Source of the DNA: Lepagella muris
GTDB taxonomy: Bacteria > Bacteroidota > Bacteroidia > Bacteroidales > Muribaculaceae
Direction: 5' to 3'
Assembly: GCF_004793975.1 (NCBI RefSeq)
Contig: NZ_SRYB01000006.1
Coordinates: forward strand, 1-64,000
Length of the DNA: 64,000 bases
Shown here piece after piece: positions 16,934-25,361 of this stretch (position 1 is its first letter; each line of letters opens with the position of its first letter). The notes under the pieces were generated by a model. That model did no database searches. It worked only from the letters and a program-made list of their open reading frames with translations, and was not told the origin of the DNA. The translations under genes were made by a program, and so were the position numbers.

Positions 16934-18217
16934 TTAGTCTTTTAGACAACCAATAGGAACCACATAGACACCGTCCGGTCTTTGGTATGCGTAATCTCCA
17001 ACAGCAGTAAGAACCATAATGAACGCGGGTTTCTTCATTTTTGTCGTATCGATCTTTTCGGAAAGCATTTTCAACGTAGATGCGCCTTCGTTGATTAGTC
17101 TTTCTCCTCCCAATTTTACTTCAATTAAGCCGTAATTGCCATTTCTTAAGTGAATTACGGCATCACATTCCAATCCATTCTTATCCCTATAATGGTAAAC
17201 AGTTCCGTTTACTGCGTCAGCATATACACGGAGATCTCTTATGCACATTGTCTCAAACAATAGCCCAAATGTTTCAAGGTCAGCTATCAAATCATCCGGA
17301 CCGAGACCTAATACTGCAGTTGCAATTGATGGATCTGTAAAATATCTTGTATCTGATGTCCGAATCGCGGTTTTGGAACGGAGATTAGGATTCCAGGCTT
17401 CTGAATCCTCTATGACAAAAATGCTTTTAAGAGCCTTTATATATGAGGCAACTGTGACTTCATCAAGACCCTCTCCTTCGTTCTCTATCAGATCGGCTTT
17501 TATCGTGGCAAAATTTGCCTGCGCTCCCTGATGCCTGGCATAAGACCTCAATAAGCGATGCACTCTTGATGGATCGCGGGCAATGCCATCTGCCTCCCTC
17601 ACGTCGCGTTGCTCAACAGCCTTGACATAATCGAATGCTTGATCAAGAGCAATCTCCCGGTCTGCCATATCCACAGCAAGCGGCCAACCTCCTCTACACA
17701 GGAGATATGCAATGCTTTCGAGATTTTGTGTGTTTATCCCTCCTATCCTTTCGGGCGATGTAAATAAGTTTGATAAGGACACTTCGCCTGTTGAATCTCC
17801 TGATTCCCAAAGCGACATAGGACGCATTCTCAGCCATGCAAATCTTCCGGTGCCGCTGTGTATAACATTTGACATATCAGGCGGTACACATGAACCGGTA
17901 AGTATGAACTGTCCAAGAGCACCGGCATGATCCACATCAAACCGTATACTATCCCACAATTCAGGTGCTACTTGCCATTCGTCAATCAATCGAGGACGCT
18001 CACCGCGCAACAACAGATCAGGATTCATCATCGCTAATTCACGGTTACGCTGCAATGATCCTGATTTGGACATATAAAGAACGCTCTTTGCCTGTTGCTC
18101 TGCTGTAGTAGTTTTTCCACACCATTTAGCACCCTCAATCAAAACAGCTCCTTTCCCGGATAATTTCCTTGCAAGAATCTTGTCAACAATTCGTTTCTTA
18201 TATTTACGCGTTTCCAT
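16934..18217 (-). CDS. AAA_14/DUF4143 ATPase, GAKWCGKT subfamily
   Basis: 427 aa. Walker A GAKWCGKT (29-36), Walker B with LIDEW (D79, E80), sensor-like FILTGS, then a winged-helix region and the DUF4143 carboxyl half. The latter has a PD-(D/E)xK-like set: D352 in LECDAVIHL and E366/K368 in LIEVK. These proteins are abundant in Bacteroidales. Their job is not established; a DNA-linked ATPase with nuclease-like fold is the structural inference. It is about 40% alike by eye to the protein encoded at 45026-46315, including the ending CLKD. A 23-bp tandem repeat array sits directly upstream and reaches the promoter. Confidence 0.9.
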   Translation of the reverse strand: METRKYKKRIVDKILARKLSGKGAVLIEGAKWCGKTTTAEQQAKSVLYMSKSGSLQRNRELAMMNPDLLLRGERPRLIDEWQVAPELWDSIRFDVDHAGALGQFILTGSCVPPDMSNVIHSGTGRFAWLRMRPMSLWESGDSTGEVSLSNLFTSPERIGGINTQNLESIAYLLCRGGWPLAVDMADREIALDQAFDYVKAVEQRDVREADGIARDPSRVHRLLRSYARHQGAQANFATIKADLIENEGEGLDEVTVASYIKALKSIFVIEDSEAWNPNLRSKTAIRTSDTRYFTDPSIATAVLGLGPDDLIADLETFGLLFETMCIRDLRVYADAVNGTVYHYRDKNGLECDAVIHLRNGNYGLIEVKLGGERLINEGASTLKMLSEKIDTTKMKKPAFIMVLTAVGDYAYQRPDGVYVVPIGCLKD

Positions 18218-18239
18218 ATTATTCCTTTGTTTTGTGGTG

Positions 18240-18270
18240 CAAATATAATAAATAATTTTGACATTTCAGA
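18240..18270 (-). promoter_or_regulatory. Promoter of DUF4143 ATPase gene, overlapping repeats
   Basis: TATATTTG (18240-18247) has TCTG 19 bp upstream (18267-18270) as a one-mismatch -33. That -33 lies inside the first, partly shared repeat unit, so anything bound to the repeats would touch the promoter. The ATG is 22 bp from the box. Confidence 0.6.
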
Positions 18271-18366
18271 GTTTGGCGCAATTTCACTTCAGAGTTTGGC
18301 GCAATTTCACTTCAGAGTTTGGCGCAATTTCACTTCAGAGTTTGGCGCAATTTCACTTCAGAGTTT
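18265..18366 (-). repeat. 23-bp tandem repeats (4.4 copies) upstream of ATPase gene
   Basis: Identical units begin at 18265, 18288, 18311 and 18334, with a partial fifth at 18357. In the sense of the gene each reads GTGAAATTGCGCCAAACTCTGAA-like (quoted in part: GTGAAATTGCGCCAAACTCT). Twenty-three bp is about two helical turns, so the copies face the same side of DNA. Confidence 0.95.
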
Positions 18367-18441
18367 CATCGCATGTACCACCCGGTTCTCTTTATAAAGA
18401 TTCAGTTTACCATGTCCTTCTGTTTTTCCTTATGCAATAAT

Positions 18442-19794
18442 CTACTCATATTCCTCACAGAGGTAATGGAAAAAGGAATTATCGTCAAGATAGCATCCTG
18501 TGCAATAGATGGGGTATCCGTATTGACCGGAATCGTATGGATGCTCCATAAATGAGCTTAATGAAGAGTATGAAGTTGACAAATCAGCTTCCTCATCCGG
18601 GGATGAGGAAGTGATAAGGACAAGTGCGGTTTTATCCAATTTCTCCCACACATCGTCCGTGAGTGACGGCTTAGTCAGGATAACCTTAATCTCATCGTAA
18701 CCAAGATTACTCCCTATTACAAAATAAGCAGAGGCTCCATAGGTGATACTCTTAACATATACCGGATCGTCCTTATCTACATCCCCATCGACAAATAACC
18801 CCTCTTTTCCGGGAGAGTCCATCGTGACGGTCAATCCCTTGAATATAATCTCTCCGACAACCCAATTCTTGAATTTATCAACATCTGTTTTCTGGTAAAT
18901 AATCTCACAGAACGCATCTGCCAGACGGGGATTATCAGAAAATACATTCTTTATGTTGTCAGGTGCACCAAGATCTGCCAACCGGAACCGGTTAAGTGAC
19001 GGGGTTGCTTCCTTTACATATTCTTCCGAAGCCTGCATTTCTTTCAGAAAACGGATATAATTTACCATTGACGGCTGCTTGATTTCTGCCATGAAAGGAT
19101 CGCTGAAATCCGTATATAACGTTATCGGATTTTTCTCCCCGACAAATTCTTTGTCAAAAGTAGTGGCAAATGTGCTTGCCGGGAATACTGCCGATGGATA
19201 AATCTGCGGTGCATTTCCGGAGCAGTTCCAATTCTGGATACCAAGATACCTGCTACCTATGAAAATATCATTTGTAGAGACCGGGCTGCTGAATATATAA
19301 TCCCATTGTATCTCCTCCTGATTCAAATCCTTAGACTGACGGAGATTTATATTGCCGATATTATCTCCTTCCCCAAATCGGATATTAATAATCCTTGGCG
19401 TTTTTCCCTTGTTAGGACTGATTCTGAACTTAATCTTGTATGGTGGAGTAATGGTAAGATATTCTATCTCTCCCCATTCCCCTCTTTGAATAGCAGAAAC
19501 CTCGGAACCTGGGGGCAACAGTTCAAATTTCTCATCTTTCCCATCTTCCATATCATCTCTCATGATGATTGAAGTGACATACACATAGTTTGAATACTCA
19601 CCTTTTCCGATAATAGTGAATACGCTACCTTCCGACGGTATATCCCCATCAAATGCACCCGTAATCGCATCGTATGACAGTTTCAAGCCTTCCACATCAA
19701 ATTGCAATGTATGGACAGGCTCCTCCTTATCCTTACACGACACAGCCATCATCATAACAAAACATAATAACAGAACTGATTTTAACCTATTCAT
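18442..19794 (-). CDS. Thiol-activated-cytolysin-like lipoprotein (CDC-like, no domain 4)
   Basis: 450 aa from the ATG at 19794, which gives signal peptide and lipobox AVSC (Cys20); the longer frame lacks a sensible signal. The stretch DPVYVKSITYGASAYFVIGS (about 343-362) matches the conserved strand of cholesterol-dependent cytolysins (compare VNNVAYGR.IYVKLET). The last residues, with GYPIYCTGCYLDDNS and CEEYE, match the end of the CDC pore-forming core (PISYTLSFLKDN, TEYVE). The chain stops there, so the cholesterol-binding fourth domain is absent, as in short CDC-like proteins of Bacteroidetes. Pore formation is inferred from family. Confidence 0.7.
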   Translation of the reverse strand: MNRLKSVLLLCFVMMMAVSCKDKEEPVHTLQFDVEGLKLSYDAITGAFDGDIPSEGSVFTIIGKGEYSNYVYVTSIIMRDDMEDGKDEKFELLPPGSEVSAIQRGEWGEIEYLTITPPYKIKFRISPNKGKTPRIINIRFGEGDNIGNINLRQSKDLNQEEIQWDYIFSSPVSTNDIFIGSRYLGIQNWNCSGNAPQIYPSAVFPASTFATTFDKEFVGEKNPITLYTDFSDPFMAEIKQPSMVNYIRFLKEMQASEEYVKEATPSLNRFRLADLGAPDNIKNVFSDNPRLADAFCEIIYQKTDVDKFKNWVVGEIIFKGLTVTMDSPGKEGLFVDGDVDKDDPVYVKSITYGASAYFVIGSNLGYDEIKVILTKPSLTDDVWEKLDKTALVLITSSSPDEEADLSTSYSSLSSFMEHPYDSGQYGYPIYCTGCYLDDNSFFHYLCEEYE

Positions 19795-19867
19795 ATCTTC
19801 CAATTTTAAATTATTCTCAAAGTCCAACAAATAACGTATCTTTCTTAATAGTATTGTAAATTCTTTA

Positions 19868-19898
19868 CAAAAGTAATAAATAATCACTTGTTTTCAAA
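19868..19898 (-). promoter_or_regulatory. Promoter of cytolysin-like gene
   Basis: TTTG (19895-19898) and TACTTTTG (19868-19875), both on the minus strand, are 19 bp apart. The leader to the ATG at 19794 is about 67 nt. Confidence 0.6.
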
Positions 19899-19986
19899 AC
19901 ATTTTACACTAATCTAATTAAAGTCTCTAAACTTATTTTGAAAGAGATATGAGGTTTGCCAAAATCCTCTCTTCCTCAATGATAAC

Positions 19987-20031
19987 AAGAGCATGGAGAG
20001 CCAGGCATTGCCTGAGAATCTCCATGCTCTT
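19987..20031 (-). terminator. Terminator of frdCAB
   Basis: A 13-bp perfect stem (19987-19999 with 20019-20031) with an inner AGGCA/TGCCT helix in its loop, about 60 bp after the frdB stop. The T-rich tract after it is modest. Confidence 0.7.
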
Positions 20032-20090
20032 AACGTTAACGTGGACGTATGCCACAGATTATGTCGCCGGGGACAATTCGCCCGTCGATA

Positions 20091-20849
20091 TTATTCCTTG
20101 CACTTTGCAGCGATGAACTGACGGTTCATGCGACCGATGTTGGCAAGCTTGATGTTCTTCGGACATTCAGCAGAGCAAGCACCGGTGTTAGTGCAGTTGC
20201 CGAATCCGAGTTCGTCCATCTTGGCAACCATAGCACGCACGCGACGGTCTTTCTCCACAGCACCCTGCGGAAGCAGAGCGAGCTGGCTGATCTTAGCCGA
20301 CACGAAGAGCATTGCAGAGCCGTTCTTGCAGGCAGCTACGCAAGCACCGCAGCCGATACAGCTTGCAGAGTCCATAGCCTCGTCAGCATTCACCTTAGAG
20401 ATCGGGAGGTCGTTGGCATCCTGAGCACCACCGCAGTTGAACGATACATAACCGCCAGCCTGCTGGATCTTGTCGAATGCGTTACGGTCCACCATAAGGT
20501 CCTTGATAACAGGGAACGCAGCCGAACGCCAAGGCTCAACAGTGATAGTCTCGCCGTTCTGGAAACGACGCATGTAGAGCTGGCAGGTAGTCGCACCTGT
20601 TGCCGGTCCGTGGGGATGACCATTGATATAAAGCGAGCACATACCGCAGATACCCTCGCGGCAGTCGTGGTCGAACACGATAGGCTCCTCACCCTTCTCA
20701 ATAAGAGTCTCATTGAGAATGTCGAGGGTCTCCAGGAAAGATGTATCGGGTGTGGTCTCGACGTCATTATAAGTCACAAAACCGCCCTTTTCTCTCGGAT
20801 TGGCCTGACGCCAAACCTTGAGGTTGACTTTCATTATATTTTCTTCCAT
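20091..20849 (-). CDS. frdB: Fumarate reductase/succinate dehydrogenase iron-sulfur subunit
   Basis: 252 aa. It carries three iron-sulfur clusters that pass electrons between the flavin subunit and the membrane subunit. The cysteine sets are visible: CREGICGMCSLYINGH for [2Fe-2S], CIGCGACVAACKNG and CTNTGACSAECPKN for the two ferredoxin-like clusters. In Bacteroidales this complex works mainly as a menaquinol-linked fumarate reductase that makes succinate. It is the last gene of frdCAB, 27 bp after frdA. ATGs at codons 1 and 6 are both possible starts. Confidence 0.97.
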   Translation of the reverse strand: MEENIMKVNLKVWRQANPREKGGFVTYNDVETTPDTSFLETLDILNETLIEKGEEPIVFDHDCREGICGMCSLYINGHPHGPATGATTCQLYMRRFQNGETITVEPWRSAAFPVIKDLMVDRNAFDKIQQAGGYVSFNCGGAQDANDLPISKVNADEAMDSASCIGCGACVAACKNGSAMLFVSAKISQLALLPQGAVEKDRRVRAMVAKMDELGFGNCTNTGACSAECPKNIKLANIGRMNRQFIAAKCKE

Positions 20850-20876
20850 GATTGAAATTTCTGTGTTATATAAGGA

Positions 20877-22901
20877 TTATGACTTATAGTTACGAGTCTG
20901 AACCTTGATAGCCTCATAGTGGAGCGGCTCCTTGATGAGTGAGGGTGCCTTTGCGTCGCTACCTGCATAATCCCAGCAGCTTACGTAGAAGCAGTTCTCA
21001 TCATCACGTTTTGCCTCACCCTCTTCAGTCTGATACTCTGTGCGGAAGTGACCGCCGCAGCTCTCATTACGGCTGAGTGCGTCGTATGCGATAAGCTCAC
21101 CCATAGTGATGAAGTCGTTAAGACGGAATGCCTTGTCAAGCTCGACGTTCATGCCCTTCTGAGTGCCGGGAACGAACAGGTCGGTGTTGAACACCTTGCG
21201 GAGCTCACCGAGCTTCTTGATAGCGAGTTCAAGACCCTCCTTATCACGAGCCATACCGACGTATTCCCACATGATATGACCAAGCTCCTTATGGATAGAG
21301 TCAACAGAACGATGACCCTTGATGTTCATGAGTCGATCCATAGCCTCTCTACATTTAGCCTCGGCAGCGTCAAACTCCGGAAGGTCAGTTGAGAAGTGAG
21401 GTACTGTAATCTGGTCGCTCAGATAGTTCTGGATTGTATAGGGGAGCACGAAATAACCGTCGGCAAGACCCTGCATGAGGGCAGATGCACCAAGACGGTT
21501 AGCACCGTGGTCAGAGAAGTTACACTCACCGATTGCGAACAGACCCTTGATAGAAGTCTGAAGCTCATAGTCAACCCAGATACCACCCATAGTGTAGTGG
21601 ATAGCGGGGAAGATCATCATCGGGTTGTAGTAGTTCACGCCGTTCACCTCACGAGCGAACTCACCGGGATTCACGTCGGTGATCTCCTCATACATATCGA
21701 AGAGGTTGCCGTAACGCTGGCGAACCACGTCGATGCCGAGACGGTTGATAGCCTCGGAGAAGTCGAGGAACACTGCAAGACCTGTGTTGTTCACGCCGAA
21801 GCCGGCATCGCAACGCTCCTTGGCAGCACGAGAAGCCACGTCACGCGGAACAAGGTTACCGAATGCCGGATAACGACGCTCGAGATAGTAGTCGCGATCC
21901 TCCTCCGGAATATCGCTACCCTTGATCTGACCTTTCTGAAGTTTCTCGGCATCCTCTTTCTTCTTGGGCACCCAGATACGTCCGTCATTACGCAAAGACT
22001 CCGACATAAGGGTAAGTTTTGACTGCTTGTCGCCATGCACGGGGATACAGGTCGGGTGGATCTGTACGTAAGCGGGGTTAGCGAAATAAGCACCCTTGCG
22101 GTAGCAAGCCATAGCAGCGGAGCAGTTGCAGCCCATAGCGTTGGTTGAAAGGAAGTAGGTGTTGCCGTAGCCACCGGTAGCGATTACTACTGCATGAGCA
22201 GCGAAACGCTCGAACTCACCGGTCACAAGGTTCTTGGCGATGATACCGCGAGCGCGTTCCACACCATCCTTGTCTTTCACGAGCACAACGTCGTGCATCT
22301 CATAGCGGTTGTAGCTCTTCACCTTGCCAGCCTGAATCTGACGGTTGAGTGAAGAGTAAGCACCGAGAAGGAGCTGCTGACCTGTCTGACCCTTTGCATA
22401 GAAAGTACGGCTTACCTGCGCACCACCGAAAGAACGGTTGGCGAGAAGCCCACCATATTCACGTGCGAAAGGCACGCCCTGAGCCACACACTGGTCGATG
22501 ATATTGTTAGCGACCTCTGCAAGACGGTAGACGTTTGCCTCACGGGCACGATAGTCACCACCCTTCACAGTATCGTAGAAAAGACGATACACGGAGTCGC
22601 CGTCGTTCTGATAGTTCTTTGCTGCATTGATACCACCCTGAGCCGCGATAGAGTGAGCACGACGGGGGCTATCCTGGATGCAGAAGTTGAGCACGTTGAA
22701 ACCCAGCTCGGCAAGAGTGGAGGCAGCAGATGCACCTGCAAGACCTGTACCCACAACGATCACGTCAAGACGACGCTTGTTGGCGGGGTTGACGAGTTTC
22801 TGATGAGCCTTATAGTTGGTCCATTTCTCAGCGACAGGACCCTCCGGGATTTTGGAATCAGCCGGATTCATTACTCTGATGTTTTCTTTTGTATTTTCCA
22901 T
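20877..22901 (-). CDS. frdA: Fumarate reductase/succinate dehydrogenase flavoprotein subunit
   Basis: 674 aa. FAD-binding GTGLAGASAASTLAELGF (about 51-68) and the flavin-linking HSIAAQGGINAAKNY stretch are clear. HPTCIP and the Arg-containing RRYPAFGNLVPRDVASRAAKE (quoted in part: GNLVPRDVASRA) form the fumarate/succinate site. The length and the long carboxyl end match the Bacteroidetes and epsilon-type enzyme paired with a single diheme cytochrome b. It is encoded between frdC (8 bp away) and frdB. Confidence 0.97.
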   Translation of the reverse strand: MENTKENIRVMNPADSKIPEGPVAEKWTNYKAHQKLVNPANKRRLDVIVVGTGLAGASAASTLAELGFNVLNFCIQDSPRRAHSIAAQGGINAAKNYQNDGDSVYRLFYDTVKGGDYRAREANVYRLAEVANNIIDQCVAQGVPFAREYGGLLANRSFGGAQVSRTFYAKGQTGQQLLLGAYSSLNRQIQAGKVKSYNRYEMHDVVLVKDKDGVERARGIIAKNLVTGEFERFAAHAVVIATGGYGNTYFLSTNAMGCNCSAAMACYRKGAYFANPAYVQIHPTCIPVHGDKQSKLTLMSESLRNDGRIWVPKKKEDAEKLQKGQIKGSDIPEEDRDYYLERRYPAFGNLVPRDVASRAAKERCDAGFGVNNTGLAVFLDFSEAINRLGIDVVRQRYGNLFDMYEEITDVNPGEFAREVNGVNYYNPMMIFPAIHYTMGGIWVDYELQTSIKGLFAIGECNFSDHGANRLGASALMQGLADGYFVLPYTIQNYLSDQITVPHFSTDLPEFDAAEAKCREAMDRLMNIKGHRSVDSIHKELGHIMWEYVGMARDKEGLELAIKKLGELRKVFNTDLFVPGTQKGMNVELDKAFRLNDFITMGELIAYDALSRNESCGGHFRTEYQTEEGEAKRDDENCFYVSCWDYAGSDAKAPSLIKEPLHYEAIKVQTRNYKS

Positions 22902-22909
22902 ATCGCTAA

Positions 22910-23905
22910 TTACTTGCCTGGTTCTGGTTCTGTTTGGGGAGTGGTTTCTGTAGCGGATTCAACGGCAGCCTCTTCCACGTCGACGTCAAGATAGTCGATG
23001 AGAGCGGCGGCAGCCTTGATAGTTTCGAGACGAGACGGGAACTGAGGATCATTTGCGAAATAGCTCTGAGCCTCGGGAGCTTCCATCTGAGAGAGTGTGC
23101 CTTTGATCATCTGCTTCATCTGGTCGAACGGAGCTGCAGTGATTGCGCTGGCTGCATCCGGACCGAAGTCTTTCTCAAACATAGGCACGAGCATCTCCTT
23201 ATACTGCTGGCGAAGAGTCTCGTCAGTCTTGTAGAAATTGTCGTGAGCCTTCACTGTGAACACGATAGCCTGGATGATGAAGAGAGCCACGACGATGGAG
23301 CTCCACCAGCAAGCCACTTTCTTCAAGCGGCAGATCCAAACCTGATTATCCCAACCGATAGACTGGAACATAGACCAGATACCGTGGTTGAGGTGGAACC
23401 AGAGGGCGATGAACCCGATGATGTAGATGATCGGAGTGTAGAACTGAGAGAATGCCTCCTGGATGAAGAGGGTGCCGGCTGCCGGGGGCAGAACGTCGTG
23501 CACGCCACGGATCTCCTGGAGCTGCATCTTTGCCCAGAACTGGATCATGTGAACAGCAAGGAACGCCAGGATGACGATACCAAGCACGAGCATGTTCTGG
23601 CTTGACCATTCCACAGTCTTGGGACGACTGGAAAGGGCGTAGCGGTCCTTGCCACGTGCCTTGCGGTTCTGAAGGGTCAGCATCACCGCGTAGATGATGT
23701 GGACTACGATGAACAGAGCCAGACCTGCTGAAGCTATAAGAGCATACCAGTTTGCGCCAAGGAACTCGCAGACGGAGTTGTAGGCGGCCGGCCAGCAGAT
23801 GGCTATGGCGTTCATCAAACAGTGAAATGTGAGGAATAGGACGAGAACGGCGCCTGTGACGGCCATGACGAACTTACGTCCTACAGATGAGCTTGATAAC
23901 CACAT
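22910..23905 (-). CDS. frdC: Fumarate reductase/succinate dehydrogenase cytochrome b subunit, long form
   Basis: 331 aa. Five membrane helices fill residues 1 to about 220, with haem-ligand His residues in FLTFHCLMNA, FIVVHIIYAV, AVHMIQFWAK and WFHLNHGIWS. This is the diheme type that lets quinone exchange electrons with the FrdAB head. Bacteroidales members are normally about 230 aa. Here a tail of about 100 residues follows (AHDNFYKTDETLRQQYKEML, then an acidic Glu/Thr end, TETTPQTEPEPGK) with no family I recognise. First gene of frdCAB. Confidence 0.95.
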   Translation of the reverse strand: MWLSSSSVGRKFVMAVTGAVLVLFLTFHCLMNAIAICWPAAYNSVCEFLGANWYALIASAGLALFIVVHIIYAVMLTLQNRKARGKDRYALSSRPKTVEWSSQNMLVLGIVILAFLAVHMIQFWAKMQLQEIRGVHDVLPPAAGTLFIQEAFSQFYTPIIYIIGFIALWFHLNHGIWSMFQSIGWDNQVWICRLKKVACWWSSIVVALFIIQAIVFTVKAHDNFYKTDETLRQQYKEMLVPMFEKDFGPDAASAITAAPFDQMKQMIKGTLSQMEAPEAQSYFANDPQFPSRLETIKAAAALIDYLDVDVEEAAVESATETTPQTEPEPGK

Positions 23906-24024
23906 AGCAGTTTCTGAATTTAATTAAAGTTATTTTAAGTTATTTAGTTTAGAATCTTAGGTTTGTCGCCTTTTGGGAAAAAGCAATTTACGCATGGCAT
24001 CTGCATGACACACGGAATTATGTG

Positions 24025-24056
24025 CAAATTTATGTTTTTTTGTTCATTAATACAAA
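24025..24056 (-). promoter_or_regulatory. Promoter of frdCAB
   Basis: TTTG (24053-24056) lies 20 bp before TAAATTTG (24025-24032) on the minus strand, a near-perfect primary sigma site. The leader is about 110 nt. Confidence 0.7.
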
Positions 24057-24080
24057 GTTTTCACCGTGTATTTTTCATCC

Positions 24081-25319
24081 TCATGCCAAAATAGAGCTGC
24101 GGATAGCCTCCACGATGCGACGCACCTCCCTTTCTCCCACGTATGGACCTGCGGGGATACACAGCCCACGGCTGAACAAATCGTCGCTCACTCCATTGAC
24201 GTAGGCGGGGCAGGATGCGAACACCGGCTGACGGTGCATCGGTTTCCAGAGATGGCGCGTCTCTATGTTGCGTGCCTCAAGTGCACGGCGCATTGCCTCG
24301 GGACGTCCGCAGCCGTCATCGCCCCTCACCTTCAGATCCGGGACGAAAGTGATTGCACAAAGCCAGAAATTGCTGTCGAACTCCTCGCCGGGATTCTCAT
24401 GAAGCTCTATGCCCTCTATGTCGGCAAACAATTCACGGTATTGTTGCTGCACCCGGCGATGGTGGGCAAGATGCTCCTCGGCTATCGTCATCTGCCCGCG
24501 TCCGATGCCGGCAGAGATGTTGCTCATGCGGTAGTTATAGCCTATCCGCTCATGCTGATACCATGGATATGGCTCACGGGATTGTGTGGCATAGCTCATC
24601 ACGAGACGCCAAGTCTCTTCGTCAGGACATACCAGCGCACCACCTCCGGAAGTGGTTATCATCTTGTTGCCATTGAACGACATGACACCGAATCGCCCGA
24701 ACGTGCCGCAATACTGCCCGCGATAGCGGCTGCCGAATGCTTCGGCGGAATCCTCCAGCACAGGTATCTTCCATTTTGCGGCGACTGCCAATATCTCATC
24801 TATCTTTGCAGGCATACCATATAGATATACCGGAATTATCGCCTTCGGTTTCTTACCCGTCTTAGCCACACGGTCGGCGATAGCCTCGTCGAGCAGCTGC
24901 GGGTCCATATTCCACGTGTCAGGCTCGGAATCGACAAACACGGGGGTTGCACCGACGTATGTCACGGGGTTTGCCGATGCGCTGAACGTGAAACTCTGCA
25001 CCATCACCTCATCCCCGTGCCCGACACCGAGAGCCACAAGTCCAAGGTGGATTGCAGCCGTGCCGGCAGAGAGAGCCACAATACGTTTCCTCTCCAACAG
25101 AGCGGGGTCATGGCTCAAAAGAAGATCAGGCGACTGCACCGTCACGCCATCCTTCGGCATTGAGTCGGCGGTGGGTATGAACATCCTCTCAAGATCCTTC
25201 TCCAATCCGTTGACATTCGGACCGAGCGGGAGCACCCAATTCTCCGCAAACGCCTCATTTATAAAGTCCATCTCCTTGCCACTCATGTGGCAAAGACAAA
25301 GTAAAATCCGTTCCTCCAT
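24081..25319 (-). CDS. DegT/DnrJ/EryC1/StrS-family PLP aminotransferase
   Basis: 412 aa. It transfers an amino group to a keto-sugar nucleotide for surface glycans. The PLP lysine lies in MSFNGNKMITTSGGGALV. ALSAGTAAIHLGLVALGVG binds cofactor phosphate, and LEDSAEAFGSRYRG carries the Asp that pairs with the pyridine. The start MEERILLCLCHMSGKE with PLGPNVNGLEKDL soon after is typical of the Bacteroidales group, which supports the ATG at 25319. A TAACTTTG box at 25342-25349 (minus) gives it its own promoter, although the GH78 gene ends only 43 bp upstream. Confidence 0.92.
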   Translation of the reverse strand: MEERILLCLCHMSGKEMDFINEAFAENWVLPLGPNVNGLEKDLERMFIPTADSMPKDGVTVQSPDLLLSHDPALLERKRIVALSAGTAAIHLGLVALGVGHGDEVMVQSFTFSASANPVTYVGATPVFVDSEPDTWNMDPQLLDEAIADRVAKTGKKPKAIIPVYLYGMPAKIDEILAVAAKWKIPVLEDSAEAFGSRYRGQYCGTFGRFGVMSFNGNKMITTSGGGALVCPDEETWRLVMSYATQSREPYPWYQHERIGYNYRMSNISAGIGRGQMTIAEEHLAHHRRVQQQYRELFADIEGIELHENPGEEFDSNFWLCAITFVPDLKVRGDDGCGRPEAMRRALEARNIETRHLWKPMHRQPVFASCPAYVNGVSDDLFSRGLCIPAGPYVGEREVRRIVEAIRSSILA

Positions 25320-25341
25320 ATCAAAGTCATAAAAACTAATG

Positions 25342-25349
25342 CAAAGTTA
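25342..25349 (-). promoter_or_regulatory. Promoter -7 box of the aminotransferase gene
   Basis: TAACTTTG on the minus strand, 23 bp before the ATG at 25319. The -33 side is weak. It lies directly next to the stop codon of the GH78 gene. Confidence 0.45.
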
Positions 25350-25361
25350 GCCAAAATAATC

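Noticed and set aside
20049..20855. 268-codon open frame on the plus strand
   Set aside because: Antisense shadow of frdB, which has all its iron-sulfur Cys sets.
24066..24824. 252-codon open frame on the plus strand
   Set aside because: Antisense to the DegT-type aminotransferase.
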